From CAVVDY01 sp963819645 (GTDB lineage: Bacteria; Acidobacteriota; Terriglobia; Terriglobales; Acidobacteriaceae), in assembly GCA_963819645.1 (NCBI GenBank), contig CAWFWZ010000004.1, positions 516,082 to 580,081 on the forward strand: 64,000 nucleotides of DNA, read 5' to 3'. The notes beneath the pieces were generated by a model. The model was not told where the DNA came from, made no database searches, and worked only from the letters and a program-made list of their open reading frames with translations. Positions 51,081-59,982 of this stretch are shown here, in pieces; position 1 is the first letter of the stretch; each line of letters opens with the position of its first letter. Position numbers and translations under genes: made by a program.

Positions 51081-51890
51081 GTGAGCGTACAGTCAAACAT
51101 TGAATGGACTGATTCAACGTGGAATCCGGTTCGGGGTTGCACCAAAATTAGTCCTGGGTGCAAACACTGCTATGCCGAAACATTCGCCGAACGATTTCGC
51201 GGCGTACGCGGACACCCTTACGAGTTAGGTTTCGATCTAAGGGTTGTCCCCGAGCGACTGCTCGACCCCCTGCGATGGATGGAGCCGCGAATGATATTCG
51301 TAAATTCAATGAGCGATCTGTTCCATGAAAAGATCCCGGAGGACTATATCGAGCGGGTATGCGAAGTTATGGAGGCCGCTAACTGGCACACATACCAAGT
51401 GCTCACGAAAAGGTCGAGTCGACTACGCACTTTACTGAGCGGACGTCTGGGGCGATTTTCCTCGCTGACCCATCTCTGGTGGGGAGTGAGCGTCGAAAAC
51501 CAAAAACACGGCGTTCCGAGAATCAAGGAACTGCGGGACACTCCGGTGCCGGTTCGATTCCTGTCGATCGAACCCCTGCTTGAAGACATAGGCGTTGTCG
51601 ATCTTTCTGGAATTTCCTGGGTGATAGCTGGAGGGGAAAGCGGCCCCCGTGCTCGTCCTATGGATCAGGCATGGGTTAGATCGGTTCGGGATCAGTGCCA
51701 GAAGAGCAGGGTCGCATTTTTCTTCAAGCAATGGGGGGGCACGAGGAAAAAAGAAGCAGGGCGCACTCTTGACGGCAGAACACATGATGATTTCCCGGAA
51801 ACTGCTAAGAATGTGGTTCCTCCCACCCGCATCCGGAAGTCCCTGCTCAGTCGCATGTACTCTACTTCGCAGTTCGTTGAGATTCAATGA
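51081..51890 (+). CDS. Three-Cys-motif protein (DUF5131 / phage Gp37-Gp68 family)
   Basis: 269 residues from GTG at 51081, with AGGAG 6 bases before it. SNIEWTDSTWNPVRGCTKIS and PGCKHCYAETFAERF show the defining Cys trio (C-x6-C-x2-C: GCTKISPGCKHC), resembling Fe-S cluster binding in radical SAM-like proteins. Further conserved blocks are FVNSMSDLFHEKIPEDYI, QVLTKRSSRL, WWGVSVENQ, FLSIEPLLEDIG and WVIAGGESGPRARPM. Biochemical role unknown. It overlaps tcmP by four bases. AT-richer than the surroundings. Confidence 0.88.
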   Translation: MSVQSNIEWTDSTWNPVRGCTKISPGCKHCYAETFAERFRGVRGHPYELGFDLRVVPERLLDPLRWMEPRMIFVNSMSDLFHEKIPEDYIERVCEVMEAANWHTYQVLTKRSSRLRTLLSGRLGRFSSLTHLWWGVSVENQKHGVPRIKELRDTPVPVRFLSIEPLLEDIGVVDLSGISWVIAGGESGPRARPMDQAWVRSVRDQCQKSRVAFFFKQWGGTRKKEAGRTLDGRTHDDFPETAKNVVPPTRIRKSLLSRMYSTSQFVEIQ

Positions 51891-53026
51891 CGGACAGTTC
51901 TTACAAGGAGCGCGAACAGTCTGCGGCTAAGCACCAGATTTTAGAGCGATACCTAAAGGCCTTTGCACCGATCGTCGGAACATGGGCAGAGGAAATCGTT
52001 TACATCGACTGTTTCGCCGGTCCATGGGGGTCGAAGAGCGCCGACCTGTCGGACACCTCCTTCCATCGTGCGCTTACGGTTCTGCAAGGTGTGAGAGCAC
52101 AGGGCCGCTGCAAGCGGGTGAGGGCGTTGCTAGTTGAAAACGATCGATCGCGCTATGAGCAGCTCGTTAAATATACTTCAACCATCTCTGGCATCGAAGT
52201 TGTTGCAGAGCCGTGGGATTTCGCAACTTCCGTCAACAAGATCTCGCATTTTATACAACAGAGCGAAACCCCTCGATCGAAAATATTCCCGTTCATTTTC
52301 ATCGATCCTTGGGGTTGGGAGCTGGTTACTGTCGACCGAATTCGGCCTCTGCTGATCATTGACCCAGGCGAGGTGTTGATTACGTTCATGAGCTCCTTCG
52401 TGAAGAGATTTCTGGGAGATCCTTCGAAGCCCTTCGAAAGCCTGCTTGGCCATGCGGAGGTTCGTCGCTTACGCGACATGCACGGAGAAGAGCTTGAGGA
52501 CGAACTAATAACCAGCTATGCGCATGCCGTCAGAGCAGCTGGGAACTTTAGCTATTCTTGTGCTGTTCCGATCATGGATCCGAAGCGCGATCGGTTCCTC
52601 TTCCATATGGTGTTCGCGACGAGAAGTATGAAAGGCCTCGAGGAATTCAAGAAAGCGGAAAAGAACATGGTTGACGTGATGCACACCCTTCGCGCGGAGA
52701 GTCAGCGACGAAGAGCGCTTGAAACAGGCTCGTCAGGATTCTTGTTTGAACCCATCGCCACATATCGCGAAACTAGGTTTTCGAGGCTCAGAGATGGTGC
52801 CTTGGCGGCCGTTTCGGCTGCTATCGAATCCAAGCTGAGATCGAAACGCCGCCTGTCTATTCAAGACCTACTTAATGTTGGGCTTCAGTATTCAGCAGTT
52901 CTGGAGGAAGACATATACGACCTCATCTGGAATTTACTCGGGCAACGAAAGATAAACTTGGGAGCGGTATCCCCTCGCCAAAGAGTGCTTCGCCCAGAGA
53001 ATCTAGTGCAATGGACAGAACAGTAA
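51887..53026 (+). CDS. tcmP: Three-Cys-motif partner protein TcmP
   Basis: 379 residues. YIDCFAGPWGSKSADL, RALLVENDRSRYEQLVKY and FPFIFIDPWGWELVTVDRI occur in the order of class I methyltransferase motifs I, II and IV, so a SAM-dependent or related Rossmann fold is inferred. C-terminal half (RFSRLRDGALAAVSAAIESK onward) looks like a winged-helix domain. It is translationally coupled to the three-Cys gene, the usual TcmP arrangement. Function is undetermined; substrate may be nucleic acid. Confidence 0.85.
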   Translation: MTDSSYKEREQSAAKHQILERYLKAFAPIVGTWAEEIVYIDCFAGPWGSKSADLSDTSFHRALTVLQGVRAQGRCKRVRALLVENDRSRYEQLVKYTSTISGIEVVAEPWDFATSVNKISHFIQQSETPRSKIFPFIFIDPWGWELVTVDRIRPLLIIDPGEVLITFMSSFVKRFLGDPSKPFESLLGHAEVRRLRDMHGEELEDELITSYAHAVRAAGNFSYSCAVPIMDPKRDRFLFHMVFATRSMKGLEEFKKAEKNMVDVMHTLRAESQRRRALETGSSGFLFEPIATYRETRFSRLRDGALAAVSAAIESKLRSKRRLSIQDLLNVGLQYSAVLEEDIYDLIWNLLGQRKINLGAVSPRQRVLRPENLVQWTEQ

Positions 53027-53082
53027 GAGACTGAAGCCACGACCCGATGCCAAGCTGCGGCAGGACTACCCCAGAGCAGACT

Positions 53083-54033
53083 CTAAAGGGTAATGAAATC
53101 CTCCCACATCGTACCGATCTGAAGGTGCCCTTGCGCGCCCCCCTGTATTACACAAACAACTTTTTGGTGCTGCTTGTTGGGATGAAAGAACCACGACGTG
53201 ATCAGGTCAGATTTTCTAGTCAGCTTTTGCGGCGCAAACGTCCTAATGCTAGGAATCCTACCAAGCTCCAGAAAGATGTTGTTGATTAATTCTCCAACTG
53301 CGCCGGCGGCGAGGTCGGGTATAGCCGTAAAATCCTCTTCTAGCCGATCCCCTTCGTCAAGATGCGTTGTGCCAATCGACAGCTGGCCAAGCTTGTGTTT
53401 AACGTACATGCTGCTGAACGTGCTTATCATCCGTGCGGAGTCGTGCTTGTGCGAGTCGGTAGCGAAGCAATCGTCGGCGTCGGATATCCAGAGAAGACTT
53501 TGGCCTTCGGTAACGAGCAGTCCCAACAGAACACTGATGAGATGCGTTACCGTTATCATTTGTTCAAAAGTGTGCAATTTCCAGTTCGCTAGAACGATGT
53601 CCCGATCCTTCAATCCCTGGTAGAAGCCCTCGAAACCGCCGAGGTTGCGGATCCGCTTGTCAATTGCGAAGACCACAGAAATCCCACGAATGGCATCGGC
53701 TGCGCCGAGAAAAGGTATCAAAGCTGCACGCCGTTGTGAGTCGTTCAGAGCTTTGAAGGACATGCGTCGGCTATCCCTCAGGTATCGCTCGCGAACGATC
53801 AACCGCTGGGCATTCCAACTGAGTGAATCCCAAGCATCCCCAATGAGCACACCGACGGTTAGGAAACGACTGCCTCGATGTGCTCCGCCGTAATCGGAAG
53901 CGATCGACAATCGCGGAACTTGCGGGACTCGGAGGTTTCGCTCGCGCAGCTTGGCCGTCAGGAGAGAAGCCCACCCAAAAGGCCCTGTCCCCGCGATCTC
54001 GTGCCATGCTGCTGGATCTGATTCGTCTGGCAT
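53083..54033 (-). CDS. Hypothetical protein with RNase-H-like (DUF3800-like) motifs
   Basis: 316 residues, convergent with tcmP with a 56-bp gap. LSIASDYGGAHRGSRFLTVG could be the first strand with its acidic residue, SLLWISDADDCFATDSHKHD the second, and FTAIPDLAAGAVGELI resembles the C-terminal DLxAGA motif of DUF3800 nucleases. The match is by eye and weak. No membrane segment. It is part of the AT-richer accessory cassette. Confidence 0.55.
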   Translation of the reverse strand: MPDESDPAAWHEIAGTGPFGWASLLTAKLRERNLRVPQVPRLSIASDYGGAHRGSRFLTVGVLIGDAWDSLSWNAQRLIVRERYLRDSRRMSFKALNDSQRRAALIPFLGAADAIRGISVVFAIDKRIRNLGGFEGFYQGLKDRDIVLANWKLHTFEQMITVTHLISVLLGLLVTEGQSLLWISDADDCFATDSHKHDSARMISTFSSMYVKHKLGQLSIGTTHLDEGDRLEEDFTAIPDLAAGAVGELINNIFLELGRIPSIRTFAPQKLTRKSDLITSWFFHPNKQHQKVVCVIQGGAQGHLQIGTMWEDFITL

Positions 54034-54373
54034 ATTCGACTGCCTACAGGTTACAGCGGAGCTTGCACCCTTATCGACTCCGACAGGTACCTTGCGCGAC
54101 GTCGAGGTAAGCTCGGAAAGTGCTCCACCCAGTCTTCAGGGCTAGCGACCAGACCTCTCTGGTTAGCCCAAAAGGCGCGCGTAACTTAGGGCGCTCCGTG
54201 GGCGAAAGATATGCCGCCCCTAAAGGGGCTCGGAGACTTTAATAGAAGCTTACCCAGCACTCACGTGCTGGGCTATGATTATGGCCTCCGCTTCGCGGAG
54301 TCACAGAGAGCGAGGGGGCTCATTCGACTCCGCTCAGGATTTCGGCGCTCGGCTCAGAGGCCTCGCAATCGCC
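54034..54373. repeat. Intergenic region with CACGTGCTGGGCTA repeat
   Basis: CCCAGCACTCACGTGCTGGG (54255-54274) is a perfect 8-bp hairpin followed by CTATGATTATGGCCTCCGC and a second hairpin CTCCGCTTCGCGGAG. GGTTAGCCC near 54163 and GTGGGCGAAAGATATGCC near 54198 are other fragments. No gene seen. Confidence 0.6.
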
Positions 54374-54718
54374 TCAACTTAAACGCCGAGCCGGATGGTT
54401 GGGGTCGGTGAACTCCATCAACTCAATGGGTGCGCCGTTTTCGACGATGAAGGCGACGCGCACGCCGTCGGAGGGGCTATTCGGCGCAATCAGAATTTCG
54501 CGGCCTGCCAGCTCGGACGCAAGGTCATCCACCTCAAAAGCAACATGCGGCACTTGCCGGACCAACTCGGGAACCGCTGCGTCCGCTTCGAAGCGCATCC
54601 ATTCGACGCCAAACTCGCTGTTTTCGTGTCCAACAATAAAGGTCTTGAGATGCGCGAGGTGGCGCTCTCCCGGTCTCGGTTGGCTGGTAGGAATTCCAAT
54701 GTGGTGATATCGGCGCAT
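54374..54718 (-). CDS. VOC/glyoxalase family protein
   Basis: 114 residues from ATG at 54718. YHHIGIPTSQPRPGERHLAH opens the first beta-alpha-beta unit, and RQVPHVAFEVDDLASELAGR and RVAFIVENGAPIELMEF close the second, with His and Glu in metal-ligand positions. Family includes glyoxalases, extradiol dioxygenases and antibiotic-binding proteins. Substrate unknown. A longer frame upstream lacks conserved sequence. Confidence 0.8.
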   Translation of the reverse strand: MRRYHHIGIPTSQPRPGERHLAHLKTFIVGHENSEFGVEWMRFEADAAVPELVRQVPHVAFEVDDLASELAGREILIAPNSPSDGVRVAFIVENGAPIELMEFTDPNHPARRLS

Positions 54719-54815
54719 TGTCTCGCCTCCGTTCCGGAATAGCACGAATTTCGCGGGTCGACGGTGTGAGATCCCACTCATTCCAACCGATGGAATGAAT
54801 GGGGCACCCGCGCAT

Positions 54816-54977
54816 TCAGGGTACCCGTTTCGAGATTTTTTTGACCGGGCGGAAGAGTAGCAGCTCTCTGCCATCGACCTTCACGCTGTCGATGAATACC
54901 AGGCGCCGGCTCCGCTTGGTGGGGCCGGTCACGGTGTACTCTTTGCCTCCTTGAAACACCCGTTGACGTTTCGCCAT
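54816..54977 (-). CDS. Small basic protein, hypothetical
   Basis: 53 residues from ATG at 54977. Lys/Arg-rich: MAKRQRVFQGGKEYTVTGPT then RRLVFIDSVKVDGRELLLF. AAGG-type binding site is absent, but the reading frame is clean and the protein looks like a small beta-strand domain. It is on the same strand as the VOC gene. Confidence 0.5.
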   Translation of the reverse strand: MAKRQRVFQGGKEYTVTGPTKRSRRLVFIDSVKVDGRELLLFRPVKKISKRVP

Positions 54978-55358
54978 GCTAGCGGGTCCTTTCCATCAAG
55001 CCTTCGTCCTGGAGAAGAGGAAGAGAAAGATTTCGCGGCGACATTATCTCACGCGGTGAGCGCCGGGCCTGGCGGCGAGGTGGAGGACGTGGCGCCCCTG
55101 AAGGGGACTCGGGACGTTAGCGGCCAACGTTCGGCACGGCTGAAGCCGGGCCCTGATACGAAGTTGTCTTCACCGGATTCAGGAATTCTGTCGTGCCCGG
55201 GGCACTCGGATTCTTCACTCATCTTTCCCGCCGCTAATGCGGTGGGCTTTCTTATGGCGTGCCTGAGGCGCGCTGTCCTTCCTGCGGGACATGCGTGGTT
55301 TGCTCCATGGCGCAATCCGATCCGTACAATCCGCGCACATCCCGCGGCTAGCTCTTTT
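54978..55358. other. Intergenic region with CACGGCTGAAGCCG repeat
   Basis: 381 bp. CGGCACGGCTGAAGCCGGGC at 55133 belongs to the dispersed CACGGCTGAAGCCGTG family. GGCGCCCCTGAAGGGGACTC near 55093 is a further repeat half. No gene is convincing. Confidence 0.5.
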
Positions 55359-55736
55359 TCAGCTTCCGGTCGGCACGATGGCGCTGGTTTCGACCATAAG
55401 CATCACCGTCCGCTGGGGAGCGCGCGGGCGATGCATGACGCCTTTGGGGATAACAACTCCCTGGCGCGGCGCGAGTTCGATGGTGCGATCTTCCAGGTCG
55501 ATCAGCAGGCGGCCTTCGACGACGTAGAAGAACTCATCGTCGTCATCATGTTTGTGCCAGTGATACTCGCCCTCGACCACGCCCAGGCGCACCACCGAAC
55601 CGTTCACTGCGCACAAGGTCTGGTTGAACCATTTGTGTTCGCAGGCATCGGCGAGAGCGCGCTCGTCGATGACCTCGAGCGGCGGGCAAAGCACGTTCAG
55701 TCGCGTCTCGTAAGGAAAGTCTTTTACGTCAGCCAT
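55359..55736 (-). CDS. Cupin domain protein
   Basis: 125 residues from ATG at 55736. GEYHWHKHDDDDEFFYVVEG has the HxH...E metal motif, and VVIPKGVMHRPRAP the second-motif His. Similar to mannose-6-phosphate isomerase-like or 3-hydroxyanthranilate-type cupins. Function unassigned. Confidence 0.85.
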   Translation of the reverse strand: MADVKDFPYETRLNVLCPPLEVIDERALADACEHKWFNQTLCAVNGSVVRLGVVEGEYHWHKHDDDDEFFYVVEGRLLIDLEDRTIELAPRQGVVIPKGVMHRPRAPQRTVMLMVETSAIVPTGS

Positions 55737-55992
55737 GACAAAAGATGGTAGCAGTTTTGTGCCGTTCCTGAATGGACTGGGAGGTATTGGAGGGCGTGCC
55801 TTCGGCGCGGCTGAAGCCGTGTCCCTGCCAAGCTTCAAACCTTCTTCTTTTCCATTGCGCAAAGCGGCGACGGGAAGCTATAAGGGAACGACTCTGGAAA
55901 AGTGCGGCAAGCTTCGCGGCGGCCTTCGGCCAGGCTCGGGAAGCGGTACGCCGACAGAGCAACTGGATAATTTCGAAGTTGAGGAGACCGCA

Positions 55993-56523
55993 ATGAAAAA
56001 GAATGTCGCATTCCTGATGTTGGCGATTGCGCTGCTGTTGGGCAGCGTAGCGATGTCAGCTCAGCAGCCGGCAGCGCAGGGCTCGACCGCCAATGCGCAG
56101 CAGCCCAACACTGTCACCGACAAAGACATCGAGATGCTCCGCCAGGACATTCGCGATCAGCGCAAGCAGATTGTGGCCATGAACCTGCCTTTGACTGCGG
56201 AGGAAGCCACCAAGTTCTGGCCTGTCTTTGATCAGTACCGCAAAGACGCCATCGCACCCAATGACCAACGCTGGGCGGTGATCAAAGAATACGCGGCGAA
56301 CTACGATACCATGACCGATGCGCAGGCGCAGAGCCTGATGAAGCGGGCGAACGCCGTCGATGAGGACCTGCTGGCGTTGCGCATGAGGTATGTTCCCTTG
56401 TTTGAGAAGGTCATCTCGCCAAAGAAGACTGCCCTGTTTTATCAGATCGATCGTCGTGTCGATCTGCTGGTGAATCTGCAACTGTCGTCAGTCATCCCGA
56501 TGGTGAACTCGAGCAACAAATAA
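55993..56523 (+). CDS. Secreted helical protein, unknown
   Basis: 176 residues from ATG at 55993, with GAGGAGA upstream. Signal peptide MKKNVAFLMLAIALLLGSVA then SAQQP. Mature helical region with PLTAEEATKFWPVFDQYRKD and LALRMRYVPLFEKVISPKKT. Such proteins occur in Bacteroidota and Acidobacteriota; role unknown. TAA overlaps the start of the cytochrome gene by one base, so the two are coupled. Confidence 0.75.
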   Translation: MKKNVAFLMLAIALLLGSVAMSAQQPAAQGSTANAQQPNTVTDKDIEMLRQDIRDQRKQIVAMNLPLTAEEATKFWPVFDQYRKDAIAPNDQRWAVIKEYAANYDTMTDAQAQSLMKRANAVDEDLLALRMRYVPLFEKVISPKKTALFYQIDRRVDLLVNLQLSSVIPMVNSSNK

Positions 56524-57510
56524 TGCGGAGACGCTTGATTCTGTGCGCGGTGCTGGTTGGGTTCACGCTGGCCCGCGCGCAGGACGTTGCTACAAGTAAG
56601 GCTCCCGCGACGCAAGCCAATCCGCTGTACTGGGCGTATGCGGTGGATCCAGCTTCGACAGACGAGTCGAAGCCGGCGGACAATACGCCGCAGCATGTGC
56701 CGGGCAGCACGGCCGCGTTCACCCTGGCGCAGATCGCGGACCTGTTTCGCGTGCCCGACTGGTTTCCCGAAGATCATCCTCCTATGCCGCCGGTGGTGGC
56801 GCACGGGCACAAGCCCGATGTGTACGCCTGCGGATACTGTCATCTGCCGAAGGGGCTGGGGCGTCCGGAGAACGCGAGCCTGGCGGGCCTGCCCGCCGCA
56901 TACATTACGCAGCAGATGGCCGACTTCAAGAGCGGTGCCCGCAAGACCTCCGTGTCCGCGCACCTGCCCTCGATGTTAATGATCGGAATTGCGCAAGATG
57001 CGAATGCTCAGCAGGTGCAATCCGCGGCCGCATACTTCACGCAGTTGAAGCCTCGGCCATGGGTTCGCGTGGTCGAAACCGAAAAGGTGCCGGCGACACA
57101 CGTCTCGGGCTGGATGCTGGTGCCGAACGGCGAATAGTGAGACAGAGCCGATCGGGCAGCGCATCATCGAGATGGCCGAGAATCTCGAGCTCACCGAGTT
57201 ACGCGACGACCACTCGGGCTTCATGGCGTATGTTCCAGTGGGTAGTTTGGCGGCCGGCAAAGCACTGGCAGAAGGCGCGGGCGGAAAGTCGCTGCCCTGC
57301 GCGAGTTGCCATGGCGATGGTTTGCGGGGTCAGTCTAACGTCCCGGCTCTCGCGGGAAGATCTCCCAGTTACATAGTTCGGCAACTGAATGACATGCAGA
57401 ACGGCAACCGCCATGGCGTCAATGTGGCGCAGATGCAGCCGGTTGTGCGCAATCTCACAGTCGATGACATGATTACGCTGGCCGCGTATTGCGCGTCGCT
57501 GAAGCCGTGA
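56523..57510 (+). CDS. Diheme c-type cytochrome, frameshifted
   Basis: About 328 residues. Signal peptide (LILCAVLVGFTLARAQD), first heme motif CGYCH in YACGYCHLPKGLGRPEN, second heme motif CASCHGDGLRGQSNVPALAG. One extra T near 57138 must be removed to join MLVPNGESETEPIGQRIIEM. Periplasmic electron carrier with two cytochrome domains, each with downstream Met-ligand regions. It may link to the formate dehydrogenase or another respiratory chain. Confidence 0.85.
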
Positions 57511-57512
57511 GA

Positions 57513-57575
57513 GCTGCAGGTCCTTCGACTCGGACCGCGATTGCTCGCGCGGTCCTCCCTCAGGATGACAACGCA
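57513..57575. repeat. GCAGGTCCTTCGACTC...CTCAGGATGACA repeat
   Basis: GCAGGTCCTTCGACTCGG (57514) and CCCTCAGGATGACAACGCAG (57557) are the two ends of the GTCATCCTGAG family (here complete). Confidence 0.7.
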
Positions 57576-57577
57576 GG

Positions 57578-58034
57578 TTAGTGTGCCGTTTGAGCCTTGG
57601 CCATGGCGGCGAGGTTCTTCTGCATGGTGGCGAGGCGCTTGCGGCCGGCCTTCGATCCTTCGACAAGCCGTTCCATACTGATCATCCACTCCGGCAGATT
57701 CATCTTTTTGCGAAACCCTGCAAGATAGGGCTGGATTTTGGCGTATTGAAAATACATTTCCTGGCAAGTGCAGTAGACCAGCTTCTCGCTGAGCGCGCCG
57801 TGATGGACAAAGGCCGCGACCATGTCCCAGTAGCCGTATACCTGAAGCACAAAGCCGCCATGCTTGCCGCCACCGGTGACGATCGCGACCAGTTCGTCGA
57901 CTGAGCGTGGTAGGAACTCTCCGCCAATGTAGGAGCGAGCTTCGCGCATGACAGCTTTCGCGGCGCAGCTCGTAGAGGTGGAGGATGAGTTCGGCCTGCT
58001 GAATCGGTGATGGGGCAATGGCTTTGGATTTCAT
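57578..58034 (-). CDS. Conserved hypothetical protein, frameshifted
   Basis: About 151 residues. ATG at 58034: MKSKAIAPSPIQQAELILHL. After one extra base near 57960 it reads REAVMREARSYIGGEFLPRS, then YGYWDMVAAFVHHGALSEKL and YCTCQEMYFQYAKIQPYL. No membrane segment, small soluble protein. The family is not recognised. Confidence 0.65.
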
Positions 58035-58091
58035 TGGTAACAGAGTACAACTCCTCGACGTGAGCTAAGCCGTTTCGTGGCCGGAGCGTTA

Positions 58092-58868
58092 TCAGAATTG
58101 CCATTCATTGCCGCGCTCGGCGATTCGCAGCTCTTCTACATAGGGATCTTGCCTCAGAAATGCGAGGAAGGACTGCGCTTCTCGCAAAAGTGTTTTGTCC
58201 TGCAGACGGATGGCCAATTTCCCGAGCAAGAGGTGCACACGAGGATCATCGGCAGTGACATGTCCCACCAATTCCAAGGCGATATCGCGGGCCAACATTA
58301 ACTTGTCTTCCCTGGCGGACGAGCGGGCGTAGTTCCAATAAAGGTTGCAGCGTGCGAATTCAGTTGCCTTCGAGATCTTCCAGAGACGAATTAGTTTGCG
58401 AGGTGAATCCAAATCCGAGGTACCCACGGTCACGAAGGTTGAGCAGCGTGGGCATCGATCCAATGCGATGTGAGTTGTGTTTGCCTGCTCGCGGCAATCT
58501 CTAAGCACTGAGACTGTCTGACTGGCGCTCGAGGCGACGTATTCGAATTTTTCGCCGGCCATTTGCACGCGTGCGTAATCTGCAGCTCTGAGTGGAGTAC
58601 TGAACACCAGCAGACACAAATCGCTTGATTCGGGAACCCGAATCTGCAACATACCCTGGTGGAACTTCAGGAATGTTGCGAAGCCAAATGCGTTCTCGTC
58701 AGTTTCCTGATCCAGCAGTTCAGACTCGATGCGGTCACGCCAGCCAGCAAAGTCATCCGAACCTTCTTGCGCAGCCAATTCCTCCGGCAGTGGACGAGAG
58801 AGTATCTGCTCCAACAAAGAGTACGTGGGAACTGCATTCTTCTTCCGTTGGAACGGCCAGGATGGCAT
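58092..58868 (-). CDS. Hypothetical protein with CPRC motif
   Basis: 258 residues, soluble. DRCPRCSTFVTVG is a possible zinc knuckle. The C-terminal region (AREDKLMLARDIALELVGHV) is helical, possibly TPR-like. No function assigned. Confidence 0.6.
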   Translation of the reverse strand: MPSWPFQRKKNAVPTYSLLEQILSRPLPEELAAQEGSDDFAGWRDRIESELLDQETDENAFGFATFLKFHQGMLQIRVPESSDLCLLVFSTPLRAADYARVQMAGEKFEYVASSASQTVSVLRDCREQANTTHIALDRCPRCSTFVTVGTSDLDSPRKLIRLWKISKATEFARCNLYWNYARSSAREDKLMLARDIALELVGHVTADDPRVHLLLGKLAIRLQDKTLLREAQSFLAFLRQDPYVEELRIAERGNEWQF

Positions 58869-58935
58869 CGTGTGTATCCCGTCAAGTCGGGCACTTTAGC
58901 ACGATTGGGAGGCTTTGGCCGCAAAAAACGGGATT

Positions 58936-59517
58936 TCAATAGTGTGATTCGATCCCTAACTCTTTCCCCAGGCTGTCTTGAGCTATCTCGAATCCCGACA
59001 ATTCCTTCTCCAGATGCTCAGCCAGACTCGCCAGCTTTCGCTGGTCGAGCGGGACTTGCTCTAATCGTTGCTCCATGGCATCACCGTCTTTGCCGACGCT
59101 GTGGGCGGCCTTGATCAGCTTCTTCATCCGCGGCTTCTCCTCCGCTTCCTGTTGCTGTGAGAGCGAGCGCCGGAAGGACCGATAATCGGTGAGCGCCTGG
59201 TCGACGGAGTCCTCAAGGGTCGTGGCCTTGTGGGTCAGTTCGATCGAGTCGTTGGAACTCGCGACCTGACGCGCGAGATCGGACGCCTGTTGCCGTGCGA
59301 GTCTCGTACTGCTGAGCATAGTGTGAAACTTCTCGGCTTGGTATTCGGTCGCCTGCACCTCGGCGGCGTGCTCGAGCTTTTGGACTGCGGGATCTACCGA
59401 AGGCTGCGCCGTCGCCGCTGGGGGCGGAGTAGTGGATGCTCCGCGTCGCTGCGCAACAGACGCGACGAACGGCGACAACAGAAACAGCAGGCTAAGAGCA
59501 ATGGCGCGGCGGTGCAT
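58936..59517 (-). CDS. Secreted coiled-coil protein, unknown
   Basis: 193 residues from ATG at 59517. Signal peptide MHRRAIALSLLFLLSPFVAS, then Thr/Pro linker, then long coiled coil (KLEHAAEVQATEYQAEKFHT, STRLARQQASDLARQVASS) to the end. Possibly periplasmic. No family recognised. Confidence 0.6.
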   Translation of the reverse strand: MHRRAIALSLLFLLSPFVASVAQRRGASTTPPPAATAQPSVDPAVQKLEHAAEVQATEYQAEKFHTMLSSTRLARQQASDLARQVASSNDSIELTHKATTLEDSVDQALTDYRSFRRSLSQQQEAEEKPRMKKLIKAAHSVGKDGDAMEQRLEQVPLDQRKLASLAEHLEKELSGFEIAQDSLGKELGIESHY

Positions 59518-59982
59518 GAGGTATAGGTGGAGTATACGGTCAGCTCGCTGGAACGGGAGTGCTGCGGCGCAGGGTGCTCGATGATATCTAGCATCTGTAG
59601 CGCTCAAGGCAAACTAGAGTTCGTCGCATTGGTGAACAATCCCGGTCACGCTCTTTCATGTGCCAAAGGGCGAGAGTCAGTTCGACACGGCGCTAAGACG
59701 CTCGTAGTCCGGAAGGAGCTGCCACTCGCGCAGTTCGGCAGCCTTCAAACCATTGAAGCTCTCAAAGACAGTTATGGTCTTCTCCACAGCACTCCTTTTG
59801 TAACACGTTTCATCTCCCACTCACGCCAACAACAGCAGAGAATGAGTCGGGCACCGGCCGTGTATCCGAGCAATATCCTGATAAACAGCCAGAGATGTTA
59901 TAGGATTGCACCAAACACAACAGTTATTATCGACATGGCCACTGTTCGGCGGACAGCACCGGGGTGAAGGAGCGGACATCGC
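59518..59982. other. Intergenic region upstream of the accessory pair
   Basis: 465 bp. A 146-codon open frame spans 59527-59967 but has no ribosome-binding site and no protein-like composition. The region becomes AT-rich after 59770 and likely carries the promoter of the following pair; AAGGAG at 59967-59972 is its ribosome-binding site. Confidence 0.45.

Noticed and set aside
59527..59967. 146-codon frame upstream of the accessory pair
   Set aside because: No start signal, mixed composition, and AT-rich promoter-like DNA in its second half.
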